From JAOSJT01 sp035914695 (GTDB taxonomy: Bacteria > Bacteroidota > Ignavibacteria > SZUA-365), in contig JAMIQH010000272.1 of the NCBI GenBank assembly GCA_035914695.1, positions 1-37,956 of the forward strand: 37,956 nt of DNA, in the 5' to 3' direction. A program made the position numbers and the translations under genes. The notes below the pieces were generated by a model. That model was given only the letters and a program-made list of their open reading frames with translations, made no database searches and was not told the origin of the DNA. Of the stretch, positions 25,063 to 31,730 are shown one piece after another; the first letter of the stretch is position 1, and every line of letters starts with the position of its first letter.

Positions 25063-25083
25063 CTGAACAGCGTTCGCGTTCAG
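25063..25083 (-). terminator. Hairpin downstream of the small membrane protein gene
   Basis: CTGAAC and GTTCAG form a stem that continues, after one bulged A, into GCG/CGC. It lies 41 nt past the stop of the minus-strand small gene. No T-tract follows, so the terminator role is tentative. Confidence 0.3.
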
Positions 25084-25123
25084 CAGATGGAATTCCGACT
25101 GATGCCGGTGCTATAATGAGCAC

Positions 25124-25294
25124 TCAGCCGCCGCTGGCCGAGCCGCGTTTTTTACCGAGTAGCAGGCGGACACCCAGGTAGATGGCGGCTGCGACCACGA
25201 GCAAAATGAATACCTGGCCAGCAGCCCAGAAGAACAAGCGCAGGGCGATGAAGGCCACGATCAACAATGCGATAACCACCAGTAGCTGTTTCAT
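25124..25294 (-). CDS. Small two-helix membrane protein, 56 residues
   Basis: This short gene reads MKQLLVVIALLIVAFIALR at its start, then FFWAAGQVFILLVVAAAIYL, then a basic tail (GKKRGSASGG) and TGA. An AAGGAGGA ribosome site lies just upstream; the adjacent in-frame ATG at 25297 is too close to it, so I take 25294. Two hydrophobic helices and a positive C-terminal tail suggest an inner-membrane hairpin. It lies 65 bp downstream of the ABC permease on the same strand, with a hairpin between, and could be an accessory of that exporter. No family is recognised. Confidence 0.7.
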   Translation of the reverse strand: MKQLLVVIALLIVAFIALRLFFWAAGQVFILLVVAAAIYLGVRLLLGKKRGSASGG

Positions 25295-25312
25295 CATTCC
25301 TCCTTGGTGACG

Positions 25313-25343
25313 CGGCCGCCGCCTGTGTGTATGACGGCGGCCG
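25313..25343 (-). terminator. Hairpin between the ABC permease and the small protein gene
   Basis: CGGCCGCCG (25313-25321) and CGGCGGCCG (25335-25343) form a perfect 9-bp stem with a 13-nt loop. It has no T-tract and lies between two same-strand genes, so it may be a partial terminator or an RNA-processing barrier rather than a full stop. Confidence 0.4.
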
Positions 25344-25359
25344 TGTCGTTATCGTATGA

Positions 25360-26613
25360 TCAGTGCCGTATCCAGCGAACGATTTCGTCGAGATTCGGAC
25401 GCTTTCCCGTGAGCAGTATACCCACGCGGAAAATGCGTGCCGCGATCCATGTCAATGCAATGATCGAAAGAACGAGAATTCCCAGACTCAATGCAATCTC
25501 CCACAGCGGGGGAGCAATGATGGGCAAACGGATGAACATCATTTGCGGTGTGAGGAAGGGAATCATCGTCAGCACGGTGAGGATGGGATTGTTCGGACTT
25601 TGCGAGGCGATCATCGCGATCACAATGGGCAGCGACAGGAACATGGAAAGGTAACCCGTCATCTGTTGCGCCTCCTGCTCGGTGGAAGTCAAACTCCCGA
25701 GCGCGACAAACAACGCGGCATAGAACAGGAAGCCGAGTATGAAGTACACGAACATCAACCAGAGATTATCCAGCGGCAGATTGGCCACGCCTGTGACAGC
25801 GAGCAGAATCGCGCCGAGCAGTATCCAGAACAGTACCGGCACGAAGGCGAGCATACCCATGCCGATAATTTTTCCGAACATCAGATCCATCGGTGAACAC
25901 GACGACACCAGCACCTCCACGATGCGATTGCTCTTTTCCTCCACCATACTGCGCACCAGCATCTGGCCGGAGGTGAGAATCATGATCAAGGTGAGGATGA
26001 TGAAGACATAGGATAAGCCGAAGGATTCGAGAAAACCGCTTTCCTCCTCGCCTTTCTCCGTCACGCGTACGGTTCGCACATCGGCTTCACGGCTGAGCGT
26101 CGCCACCTCGTCGGGATCAAGACCAGCGCCGGCCATGCGATACCGCACCATGATATCCGACAATTTCCGTGTGATGAGCGTGATACCTTCGATATCGGAT
26201 ACATTCGAGGAACGATACTCCACGCGCAGAGAATCCATCGCATTGGCCGGGATGAACAAGGCCGCGGCGAGGGAGCCATCGAGCAGTGCGGAGTCGAGGC
26301 TGTCCTTCAAGCTCTCCAGTGATGCGGCACCGCGATTCAGACGCCGCAAGGTATACTCCGGTGTGCCGTTGTCGAGCACCGCCGCGCGTCCGAGAGCGGC
26401 ATTCAGCGAATCGAAGAGCACGCCGGTGTCATCCAGAACGGCGATATACTGCGTTTCGCTTTCTTTCAAGCTCTCCTTGAGATATCCCGGTGCGATGATG
26501 AATACCGCCATGATGGTCGGCATGAGGAAAAGGCCGACGATGAAGCTCTTGGTCTTCACGCGCTCGATGAACTCCCACCAGGCAACGAGCAGGGTTTTTT
26601 TCGTCACAGTCAT
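25360..26613 (-). CDS. ABC-2 type exporter permease (NatB-like)
   Basis: The 417-residue membrane protein has the ABC-2 permease layout. One helix near the N-terminus (FIVGLFLMPTIMAVFIIAPG, about 24-43) is followed by a large extracytoplasmic domain (about 50-195). A cluster of about five more helices follows (FVFIILTLIMILTSG; AFVPVLFWILLGAILLAV; LWLMFVYFILGFLFYAALFV; MFLSLPIVIAMIAS; WEIALSLGILVLSIIALTWI). The motif SSCSPMDLMFGKIIGMG in the cytosolic loop is typical of NatB-type exporters. Its start overlaps the stop of the ATPase gene by 4 bp (ATGA), so the two are translationally coupled. The substrate cannot be told; sodium or small-molecule efflux are the usual guesses for this family. 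Confidence 0.85.
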   Translation of the reverse strand: MTVTKKTLLVAWWEFIERVKTKSFIVGLFLMPTIMAVFIIAPGYLKESLKESETQYIAVLDDTGVLFDSLNAALGRAAVLDNGTPEYTLRRLNRGAASLESLKDSLDSALLDGSLAAALFIPANAMDSLRVEYRSSNVSDIEGITLITRKLSDIMVRYRMAGAGLDPDEVATLSREADVRTVRVTEKGEEESGFLESFGLSYVFIILTLIMILTSGQMLVRSMVEEKSNRIVEVLVSSCSPMDLMFGKIIGMGMLAFVPVLFWILLGAILLAVTGVANLPLDNLWLMFVYFILGFLFYAALFVALGSLTSTEQEAQQMTGYLSMFLSLPIVIAMIASQSPNNPILTVLTMIPFLTPQMMFIRLPIIAPPLWEIALSLGILVLSIIALTWIAARIFRVGILLTGKRPNLDEIVRWIRH

Positions 26614-27785
26614 CGCTCCACCTCCTTCGACGCGTTGAGTGCCTCCCTCCGCAGCTGTGATCGTCGTCGTGCGAAGGCGACGAGGAAGCCGATCCCCCCC
26701 GCCAGCATGGCAACGGCGGCCAACATGGGCATGATGGAACCCTCCTGGATGAAACGGAGAAGGAAGAACACGCCCATCGCCAGCAACAGCAAGCCACGGA
26801 AAAAGAAGGCCTTGTTCTTTTTATCCTTCAGCGGGGATGATATCGTGCCGTGCTTGGCACCATCGATTTCCTCGGCATCCTCCGAGGCAACCGGCGCTGG
26901 CAATCCCACGATATCGATGAAAATCGACTGCAGTGATGGTTCCACTCGTGAGACCGAGGATATGGCCAAATGTGGCAGCATCGCGCCGATGAGCGCATTG
27001 GTGTCGGTGCCGGCGTCGAGTTCGAGTTCCGCGAAATTCTGGGCAATGTCGGCGCGTCGCACTGCCGGGAGCCCACGCAGGAACTCCCCGTCGCCGGTGA
27101 ATTGCACCTGTACGGCATTTTTACCATGTCGGCCTTTAATTTCCGCGGGAGAACCGTGCAGCACCGTGCGACCATTGTTGATCATCAGCAACTCATCACA
27201 GAGTTTTTCGGCCTGTTCCATGTGATGCGTTGAAAAAATGACGGCCCGATTGTCCCGCTTGAGATCCATGAGCGCATCGCGCATCAATACCTGATTCACC
27301 GGATCGAGTCCGGAGAACAACTCGTCGAGCACGAGCAGTCGGGGATTGTGCAACACGGAGATGATGAACTGCAGTTTTTGTTGATTCCCTTTCGACAACT
27401 CCTCCACATTGCGGCGCTCGTATTTGCCGAGATTGAACCGCTCGAGCAGAGGGCGCGCGGCATGCAGGGCCTCGCGAGGTGAGAGACCTTTCAACGAAGC
27501 GAAATACCGGATGACGTTGATGACTTTGTTCTTGCGGTAAAGGCCTCGTTCCTCCGGCAGATAGCCCACAAGATTTTTCCCGGCGTCGCTCATGGGTGCT
27601 CCGTCGATGATGACGCTGCCCGCATCCGGCTGAATGATGTCCATGATCATGCGGATGGTGGTGGTCTTCCCCGCGCCGTTCGGACCTATCAATCCGAATA
27701 TTTGTCCAGGACGCACGGAGAAGGACACATCATCCACCGCGAGAACGGTGGAAAACTGCTTACGAAGATGAGAGACGGAAAGCAT
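26610..27785 (-). CDS. ABC exporter ATPase (NatA-like) with C-terminal membrane hairpin
   Basis: The ATG at 27785 (MLSVSHLRKQFSTVLAVDDV) is the natural start of an ABC domain; the codons upstream do not look coding. It has Walker A GPNGAGKTT, the Q-loop region GYLPEERGLY, the signature LSKGNQQK, Walker B LLVLDELFSGLDP and H-loop STHH, then a DUF4162-like regulatory segment to about residue 300. The last ~85 residues are unusual. After a charged linker come two strong hydrophobic helices (GLLLLAMGVFFLLRF and MLAAVAMLAGGIGFLVAFA) and a basic tail. Such an end is not part of the normal ~300-residue family member. It drives export with the overlapping permease gene. Confidence 0.87.
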   Translation of the reverse strand: MLSVSHLRKQFSTVLAVDDVSFSVRPGQIFGLIGPNGAGKTTTIRMIMDIIQPDAGSVIIDGAPMSDAGKNLVGYLPEERGLYRKNKVINVIRYFASLKGLSPREALHAARPLLERFNLGKYERRNVEELSKGNQQKLQFIISVLHNPRLLVLDELFSGLDPVNQVLMRDALMDLKRDNRAVIFSTHHMEQAEKLCDELLMINNGRTVLHGSPAEIKGRHGKNAVQVQFTGDGEFLRGLPAVRRADIAQNFAELELDAGTDTNALIGAMLPHLAISSVSRVEPSLQSIFIDIVGLPAPVASEDAEEIDGAKHGTISSPLKDKKNKAFFFRGLLLLAMGVFFLLRFIQEGSIMPMLAAVAMLAGGIGFLVAFARRRSQLRREALNASKEVER

Positions 27786-27859
27786 GGTGATTTCCCGATT
27801 GAAACAGCACCTATTCGTGGCGGTACGATGCGGGGAGCATACGAGTTGCGCGTGGCCGG

Positions 27860-28933
27860 TCAACCCTCGGCTTGCACCGCGTCGCTGGTCCAGTACAACA
27901 CCCTGCGGCGGAAGGCGAGTTCACGTTCGATCGATTCGGGCGAACACGGATCCAGCGTGCGAGGTGATGCGGCGAACCACGCGTCGATGCTGCGCGCAAC
28001 CTCCTCGGTATTTTGCGTTGCAAACACGGCCGTGCGCAATGATTCGACATGTTCAAAGCGCCGTGCATACCACAGCGCGTGTTTTCGCATGCGGACCAGG
28101 GCGCGGATTTCTCCAAATTCCTCGAGCATCATGCGCAGGTGTCGTGAGACCACGGGACGGAGGGCTGCCGCATCGGGGGCGTTGCAGTGAATATCGCAGC
28201 GGCGACCGTGGAGAATGTCATGGAATATCCACGGAGTTCCGAGGCAGCCCCGTGCCACCATTACCGCGGTGCAGCCCGTGTTATCCATCAGGCGGAAGGC
28301 ATCGGCAGCGCTGAACACATCGCCATTGCCGACCACGGGAATAGAGACCGCGGACACCGCTTCCGCGATATGCGACCAATTTGCCGCGACATCGTAGGGT
28401 GTGTTGCGTGCACGCGCGTGCAGCGTGAGCCATGCGGCGCCGCTGTCCTCGGCCATGCGTGCGATGTCCGCCACACTTGCGCGGCCTCGCAAACCGTGCG
28501 TACGCATTTTCACGCTGACGGGCACGGACGACGCATGCACGGCCGCTGCGATGATACGGCCCATGCGGGGGAGGTCGTCGAGCAATTCGGCGCCCGCACC
28601 TGCCTCGCAAATACGTTCATTGGGGCAGCCGCAATTCAGATCGAAGACGTCGGGTTTAAGTACCGCGAGTTCGCGGATTGCCGCCGCGGCATTCACCGGA
28701 TCAGATGCGACAATCTGAATGGCGATCGGACGCTCTTCGGGACTAATGACGGCGTTGCGGTAGGAATCGGAAGAAGAACGCAGAATTCCGACCGCGCTTA
28801 CCATTTCGGTCATGGTCAGCGCGGCGCCGTATTCACGGCAGATGCGACGAAAGGGAATGTCTGTGGTGGCCAACATCGGTGCGAGTATCGCCTTCCCTTG
28901 TATCGCCGTAATGATGCTCTCGCCTCTGTCCAT
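27860..28933 (-). CDS. dus: tRNA-dihydrouridine synthase
   Basis: The 357-residue flavoenzyme has the Dus order of motifs: ILAPMLATTDIPFRRICREY at the N-terminus, IQIVASDP, FDLNCGCPNERICEAGAGAE with the catalytic Cys region, VSVKMRTHGLRG, LHARARN in place of the common HGRTR, VVGNGDVFS and VARGCLGTPWIF. It reduces uridine to dihydrouridine in tRNA using FMN and NADPH. The protein has a C-terminal helical extension. It is the first gene of the minus-strand run with the ABC exporter, which begins 74 bp after its stop. A good promoter sits so close to the ATG that the mRNA may have no leader. Subfamily (DusA, B or C) is not clear. Confidence 0.88.
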   Translation of the reverse strand: MDRGESIITAIQGKAILAPMLATTDIPFRRICREYGAALTMTEMVSAVGILRSSSDSYRNAVISPEERPIAIQIVASDPVNAAAAIRELAVLKPDVFDLNCGCPNERICEAGAGAELLDDLPRMGRIIAAAVHASSVPVSVKMRTHGLRGRASVADIARMAEDSGAAWLTLHARARNTPYDVAANWSHIAEAVSAVSIPVVGNGDVFSAADAFRLMDNTGCTAVMVARGCLGTPWIFHDILHGRRCDIHCNAPDAAALRPVVSRHLRMMLEEFGEIRALVRMRKHALWYARRFEHVESLRTAVFATQNTEEVARSIDAWFAASPRTLDPCSPESIERELAFRRRVLYWTSDAVQAEG

Positions 28934-28938
28934 CCCTC

Positions 28939-28967
28939 AACATACATGAGGAGTGTCGATGTTACAA
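28939..28967 (-). promoter_or_regulatory. Promoter of dus, possibly giving leaderless mRNA
   Basis: On the minus strand: TTGTAA (28967-28962), 17 nt, TATGTT (28944-28939). Only five nucleotides (GAGGG) separate the -10 element from the ATG at 28933, so transcription would begin at or just inside the start codon. Confidence 0.5.
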
Positions 28968-29126
28968 GATGATGCTGACTGCGCGGCTTTCCCGTCTCTT
29001 TCCCAGTTAGAGGTAAGGGATCGGCGTTGATTGCGGGTGTGTTCCGGGACCAGTTCCAACGTTTTCGCGAAGCCGGGCACGCCGCTTCCGCGATTGTGCG
29101 GTGCGAGGCAGGAGGGCATTTTCCAC

Positions 29127-29155
29127 TTGACTTCAATTGGGTACTTCGATATCAT
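29127..29155 (+). promoter_or_regulatory. Promoter of the transposase-like gene
   Basis: TTGACT (29127-29132), 17 nt, TATCAT (29150-29155), the best sigma-70-like pair in the window. The start codon at 29200 lies 44 nt downstream, preceded by AAGGGAGG. Confidence 0.6.
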
Positions 29156-29199
29156 CGTGTGCTGTAATCAAGAACATTCATCGGAAGGGAGGTCCGGGG

Positions 29200-29925
29200 A
29201 TGACACGACAAGGTACGATGAGTTCACGACGCTGTCCGGAGCATGATTACTCTTCTCCGGGGACGTATCATCTCGAGCTGCCGTTGCGCGAGGACAGTGC
29301 GCCGTTGGTTCGACGGATCAAGGGACGCGATGTCGCCACGGAGGAGGGAAGGATTGTTCTCCGTGAGCTTGGCGAATCCCTGCATCGGCAGGGAAGGCAC
29401 GTGCGACTGGACGCGCTTGAACTCCAACCGTTGATGTTGGTGCTTGTGGTAAGCGTGCTGTCGCGTCCGAACCTGTTGCGACGAATGCTGTTGCTGATGG
29501 ACGAGTGGTTGTATCGGCGTCGCATGGCGCTGATTCCGTTGTTCGTTGGGCATGTAAAAATGAACAGCGCGCGCAGGATCAACATGGCGAGAGCTCATGG
29601 CGGGGGATCATATTGGCGCGAGGGGTATCGTGATCGCGTGGTGTACGATGCAGCGGAGGTGGCGGTGCTGGTGGCGCGGGTGGGCTTGGCGTTTGGTGAA
29701 TTGCTGTATCGCGATGGCGATGGTGAGGAGAAGGGGACAGAGGGGATGGTATTGGGTTGGGCGTATGTGGTGACGTTCCCTACGGGTCAGCTGGACTGGC
29801 CCAATGCGGATTCATGTATCCGTACGTGCGGCGCTGTACCACCGATACAACTCGCGGACGTGTCGCCACCATCTCATCACGGACGCGCCAGCCCACGCAT
29901 ACTGACCCTCGATCGATTGCGATAG
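29200..29925 (+). CDS. RAYT-like (Y1/HUH transposase family) protein with HUH motif lost
   Basis: The ATG at 29200 follows AAGGGAGG at 7-nt spacing. The 241-residue protein follows the layout of REP-associated tyrosine transposases: EHDYSSPGTYHLEL (14-27) at the start; LDALELQPLMLVLVV (70-84), where the family usually has LDAFVVMPNHLH; PLFVGHVKMNSARRINMAR (113-131) like the KSAVTRRIN block; and YWREGYRDRVVYD (138-150) like WQRGYYDRVIRD. The two HUH histidines are replaced by Met80 and Val82, so single-strand nicking should be lost. Trp139 and Tyr143 remain. The tail after about residue 175 is unlike the family and is partly encoded by a palindromic repeat. It may be a domesticated or dying transposase; the intact promoter and ribosome site favour expression. 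The family call is from pattern memory. Confidence 0.65.
   Translation: MTRQGTMSSRRCPEHDYSSPGTYHLELPLREDSAPLVRRIKGRDVATEEGRIVLRELGESLHRQGRHVRLDALELQPLMLVLVVSVLSRPNLLRRMLLLMDEWLYRRRMALIPLFVGHVKMNSARRINMARAHGGGSYWREGYRDRVVYDAAEVAVLVARVGLAFGELLYRDGDGEEKGTEGMVLGWAYVVTFPTGQLDWPNADSCIRTCGAVPPIQLADVSPPSHHGRASPRILTLDRLR
29800..29824 (+). repeat. Palindromic element, copy inside the 3' end of the RAYT-like gene
   Basis: The segment matches the downstream palindrome (30126-30150) at 22 of 25 positions, sharing ATGCGGATTCATG and ATCCG. It is itself an imperfect inverted repeat (CGGAT...ATCCG) and is preceded by TGGCCCA, as repeat unit D is. It encodes part of the C-terminal tail (WPNADSCIRT). Confidence 0.7.
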
Positions 29926-30277
29926 CGACGGTCATGCGCAACTAACGATCAATGTCACGAGAAAAAACCATCCGGGGACTTTTTTGTCCAGGCGGAGTGG
30001 GCTCCTGTTGCCTTACACAGGAAATGCGCCGTGCGGAAGTTGGGGCACGTCGTCTGTGGACACTTGGAACGTTGGTGAAGCCTGCGGACCGAACGCGATC
30101 ACCCTGAATATTCGTCATGTTCTCTCCCGATGCGGATTCATGAATCCGCATCGGGAGGCGCCCACCGATAAAGAGGTAGGCGGAGGCGCTCGCGCATAAA
30201 CCGCTCCGACCAGCACATACGTCGCCATCACTCGACAATGCGCGTCTGCCGCCTCACGTTTTCGCTGCGAAAGATTG
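29926..30277. other. Gene-free interval downstream of the RAYT-like gene
   Basis: Apart from the perfect palindrome annotated separately I see no gene in these ~350 bp. Short hairpins such as GGACTTTTTTGTCC (29977-29990) occur. The last 20 bp lead into the promoter-like motif of the next gene. Confidence 0.45.
30124..30157. repeat. Perfect 34-bp palindrome (REP-like)
   Basis: Left arm CTCCCGATGCGGATTCA (30124-30140) and its exact reverse complement (30141-30157) meet with no loop, centred on TCATGA. It lies about 200 bp downstream of the RAYT-like stop codon. It is compatible with a cruciform, a dimeric protein site or a REP-type element. Confidence 0.85.
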
Positions 30278-30287
30278 TCCGTATATT
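30278..30287 (+). promoter_or_regulatory. Candidate -10 region of the DUF2147-type gene
   Basis: TCCGTATATT, identical to the decamer upstream of der, lies 38 nt before the ATG at 30326. No TTG is found at the usual distance. Confidence 0.35.
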
Positions 30288-30325
30288 CCCACACACTCGT
30301 TTCGCAACACAACAGTGGTGAGACC

Positions 30326-30778
30326 ATGCGCATGATCCCGGTGTTTCTCGCGGTATGTTTCTTCCTCCCCATTGCCTCGCTGCTTGCTCAATCGCAGGAA
30401 GCAGATGCAGTGCTCGGTACCTGGCTGGTGCAGGATAAAAATGCGAAAATCGAAATCTTTAAACGCGGTGCGAAGTACTATGGAAAAATCGTGTGGTTGA
30501 AGGAACCAAACGACGAACAGGGAAAGGCAAAGGTCGATAAGGAAAATCCCGAGGAAAAGTTGCGCACTCGACCGATCCTGGGCCTCGAAATGCTCCGCGG
30601 TTTTGTGTACGACGAGGACTATGTGTGGGAGGACGGCGAGATTTACGATCCCAAAAACGGTAAAACCTACTCCTGTAAAATGACACTCACTGACAAGGGC
30701 AATACGCTCGATGTGCGAGGGTACATCGGTATCTCGTTGATCGGGCGTACGCAGGTATGGACGCGGGTGAAACCGTAA
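30326..30778 (+). CDS. DUF2147-type small exported protein
   Basis: I chose the ATG at 30326 because it starts a signal peptide (MRMIPVFLAVCFFLPIASLL, cleavage after LAQ). The 150-residue product has the features of DUF2147 proteins: VLGTWLVQDKNAKIEIFKRG, KYYGKIVWLKEP, RPILGLEMLRGF, WEDGEIYDPKNGKTYSCKMT, LDVRGYIGISLIGRTQVWTR. This family forms small lipocalin-like beta-barrels found in the periplasm or outside; its molecular function is unknown. The gene stands alone: a promoter-like motif lies in front and a hairpin terminator behind. Confidence 0.88.
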   Translation: MRMIPVFLAVCFFLPIASLLAQSQEADAVLGTWLVQDKNAKIEIFKRGAKYYGKIVWLKEPNDEQGKAKVDKENPEEKLRTRPILGLEMLRGFVYDEDYVWEDGEIYDPKNGKTYSCKMTLTDKGNTLDVRGYIGISLIGRTQVWTRVKP

Positions 30779-30821
30779 TTCCGCACAACGCACGATTGGA
30801 AAGAACGACACTGCCTTGGCG

Positions 30822-30847
30822 CGGCGCGAAGATCCCCCCTCGCGCCG
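30822..30847 (+). terminator. Hairpin after the DUF2147-type gene
   Basis: CGGCGCGA (30822-30829) pairs with TCGCGCCG (30840-30847) around a 10-nt loop, 43 nt after the stop codon. There is no T-tract, so it is a weak or factor-dependent terminator candidate. Confidence 0.4.
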
Positions 30848-30983
30848 AGACCATGTCCCGGCCGCCGACATCTTGCGGCTCGCTACCTGCGCGTGATCTG
30901 GAAACCTCCGTATGATCACCTGAATCCGTTATCATCGCGATTTCTTCACGCAGCGCGCTCACCAGGCGATTTGTCGAAGCATC

Positions 30984-31012
30984 TTGCGTTCATCGAAATC
31001 ATTCCGTATGTT
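30984..31012 (+). promoter_or_regulatory. Promoter of the fur-feoA-feoB operon
   Basis: TTGCGT (30984-30989), 17 nt, TATGTT (31007-31012), with TTCCG in front of the -10 element. The end of the -10 overlaps the operator palindrome, so a bound repressor would cover both the -10 and the transcription start. Confidence 0.55.
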
Positions 31013-31037
31013 CTATTTAGATTTTATCTAAATAGAA
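31011..31037. promoter_or_regulatory. Fur-family operator (perfect inverted repeat) at the start of fur
   Basis: TTCTATTTAGAT (31011-31022), spacer TTT, ATCTAAATAGAA (31026-31037): 12-bp perfect arms ending one nucleotide before the ATG of the Fur-family gene. Its position over the -10 region and the start codon suggests autorepression of the whole iron operon. The core TTTAGAT/ATCTAAA is similar in style to Fur-type boxes. Confidence 0.75.
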
Positions 31038-31038
31038 T

Positions 31039-31491
31039 ATGAAACAGCCCGACCCCACCGAATTCTTTACCCAGTACCTACGCCGCAACAACCTGCGCGT
31101 CACACCCGAACGCTTCGAAGTGCTCGATGCGGTGATGCAATGCGACGGTCATTTCGATGCCGACGACCTGTTTCTCCGCATGAAGAATGCCGGAAGCAAG
31201 GTGTCGCGGGCGACGGTCTACAACACGCTCGACAAGCTTACAGAGTGCGGGATTCTTTCCCGCTACCGTTTCGGAGAGCGCCTGGCGCGCTACGAACTCG
31301 TGCTTGGTACCGAGCATCACCATCATATCATCTGCCGCCGCTGCGGACGTATCGAGGAATTTGTCGACAAGCGCGTCGACCGCTTCGCGCGCGATGCCGC
31401 GCGTATCATGCGCTTCGAGTTCGATGATGCCGTCCTGCATATCTACGGCCTCTGCGCGGAGTGCGTCGCCGAGGCCGGGAGGAAGGCATGA
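31039..31491 (+). CDS. fur: Fur-family metal-dependent repressor
   Basis: The 150-residue protein has the Fur winged-helix domain (about 8-85: NNLRVTPERFEVLDAVMQ, HFDADDLFLRMKNAGSKVSR, ATVYNTLDKLTECGILSRY). The metal-binding dimerisation domain follows: HHHH at 93-96, CRRC at 99-102 and CAEC at 139-142, the two structural zinc pairs. The gene starts one nucleotide after a perfect inverted repeat and has no Shine-Dalgarno sequence, because the operator fills that place. Its stop overlaps the feoA start by 4 bp, and feoB follows, so iron is the likely signal. A PerR- or Zur-like sensor role cannot be excluded from sequence alone. Confidence 0.88.
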   Translation: MKQPDPTEFFTQYLRRNNLRVTPERFEVLDAVMQCDGHFDADDLFLRMKNAGSKVSRATVYNTLDKLTECGILSRYRFGERLARYELVLGTEHHHHIICRRCGRIEEFVDKRVDRFARDAARIMRFEFDDAVLHIYGLCAECVAEAGRKA

Positions 31492-31706
31492 TGCTCAATC
31501 ACCTCGCCAAAGGTCTACGCGCGCGCATCACCGCCCTTCCCGACGGAGAAATCCGCTCCCAATTTATCCGCCTCGGACTGGTGGAGGGCGCCGAAGTGCG
31601 ATGCATGGACCGCCTGCCCGGAGGTACCATCATTGTGGAATTCTGCCGACAGGAAATTGCGCTCAGTGGAGAACTGGCCGCGAGTATCGCCATCGACCAG
31701 CTCTGA
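31488..31706 (+). CDS. feoA: FeoA, ferrous iron transport accessory protein
   Basis: The ATG at 31488 overlaps the fur stop in the arrangement ATGA, showing translational coupling; the next codon is also ATG. The 72-residue product is a small SH3-like FeoA protein (ARITALPDGEIRSQFIRLGL, VEGAEVRCMDRLPGGTIIVE, EIALSGELAASIAI). FeoA works with the FeoB transporter at the inner membrane, possibly as a regulator of its GTPase. feoB begins 24 bp downstream. Confidence 0.9.
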   Translation: MMLNHLAKGLRARITALPDGEIRSQFIRLGLVEGAEVRCMDRLPGGTIIVEFCRQEIALSGELAASIAIDQL

Positions 31707-31730
31707 CATCCACGCAGCCACAGGTCTCCC

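Noticed and set aside
29200..30157. A complete IS200/IS605-type insertion sequence
   Set aside because: No TnpB-like gene, the nicking histidines are gone, and the palindromes do not form left and right ends around the gene.
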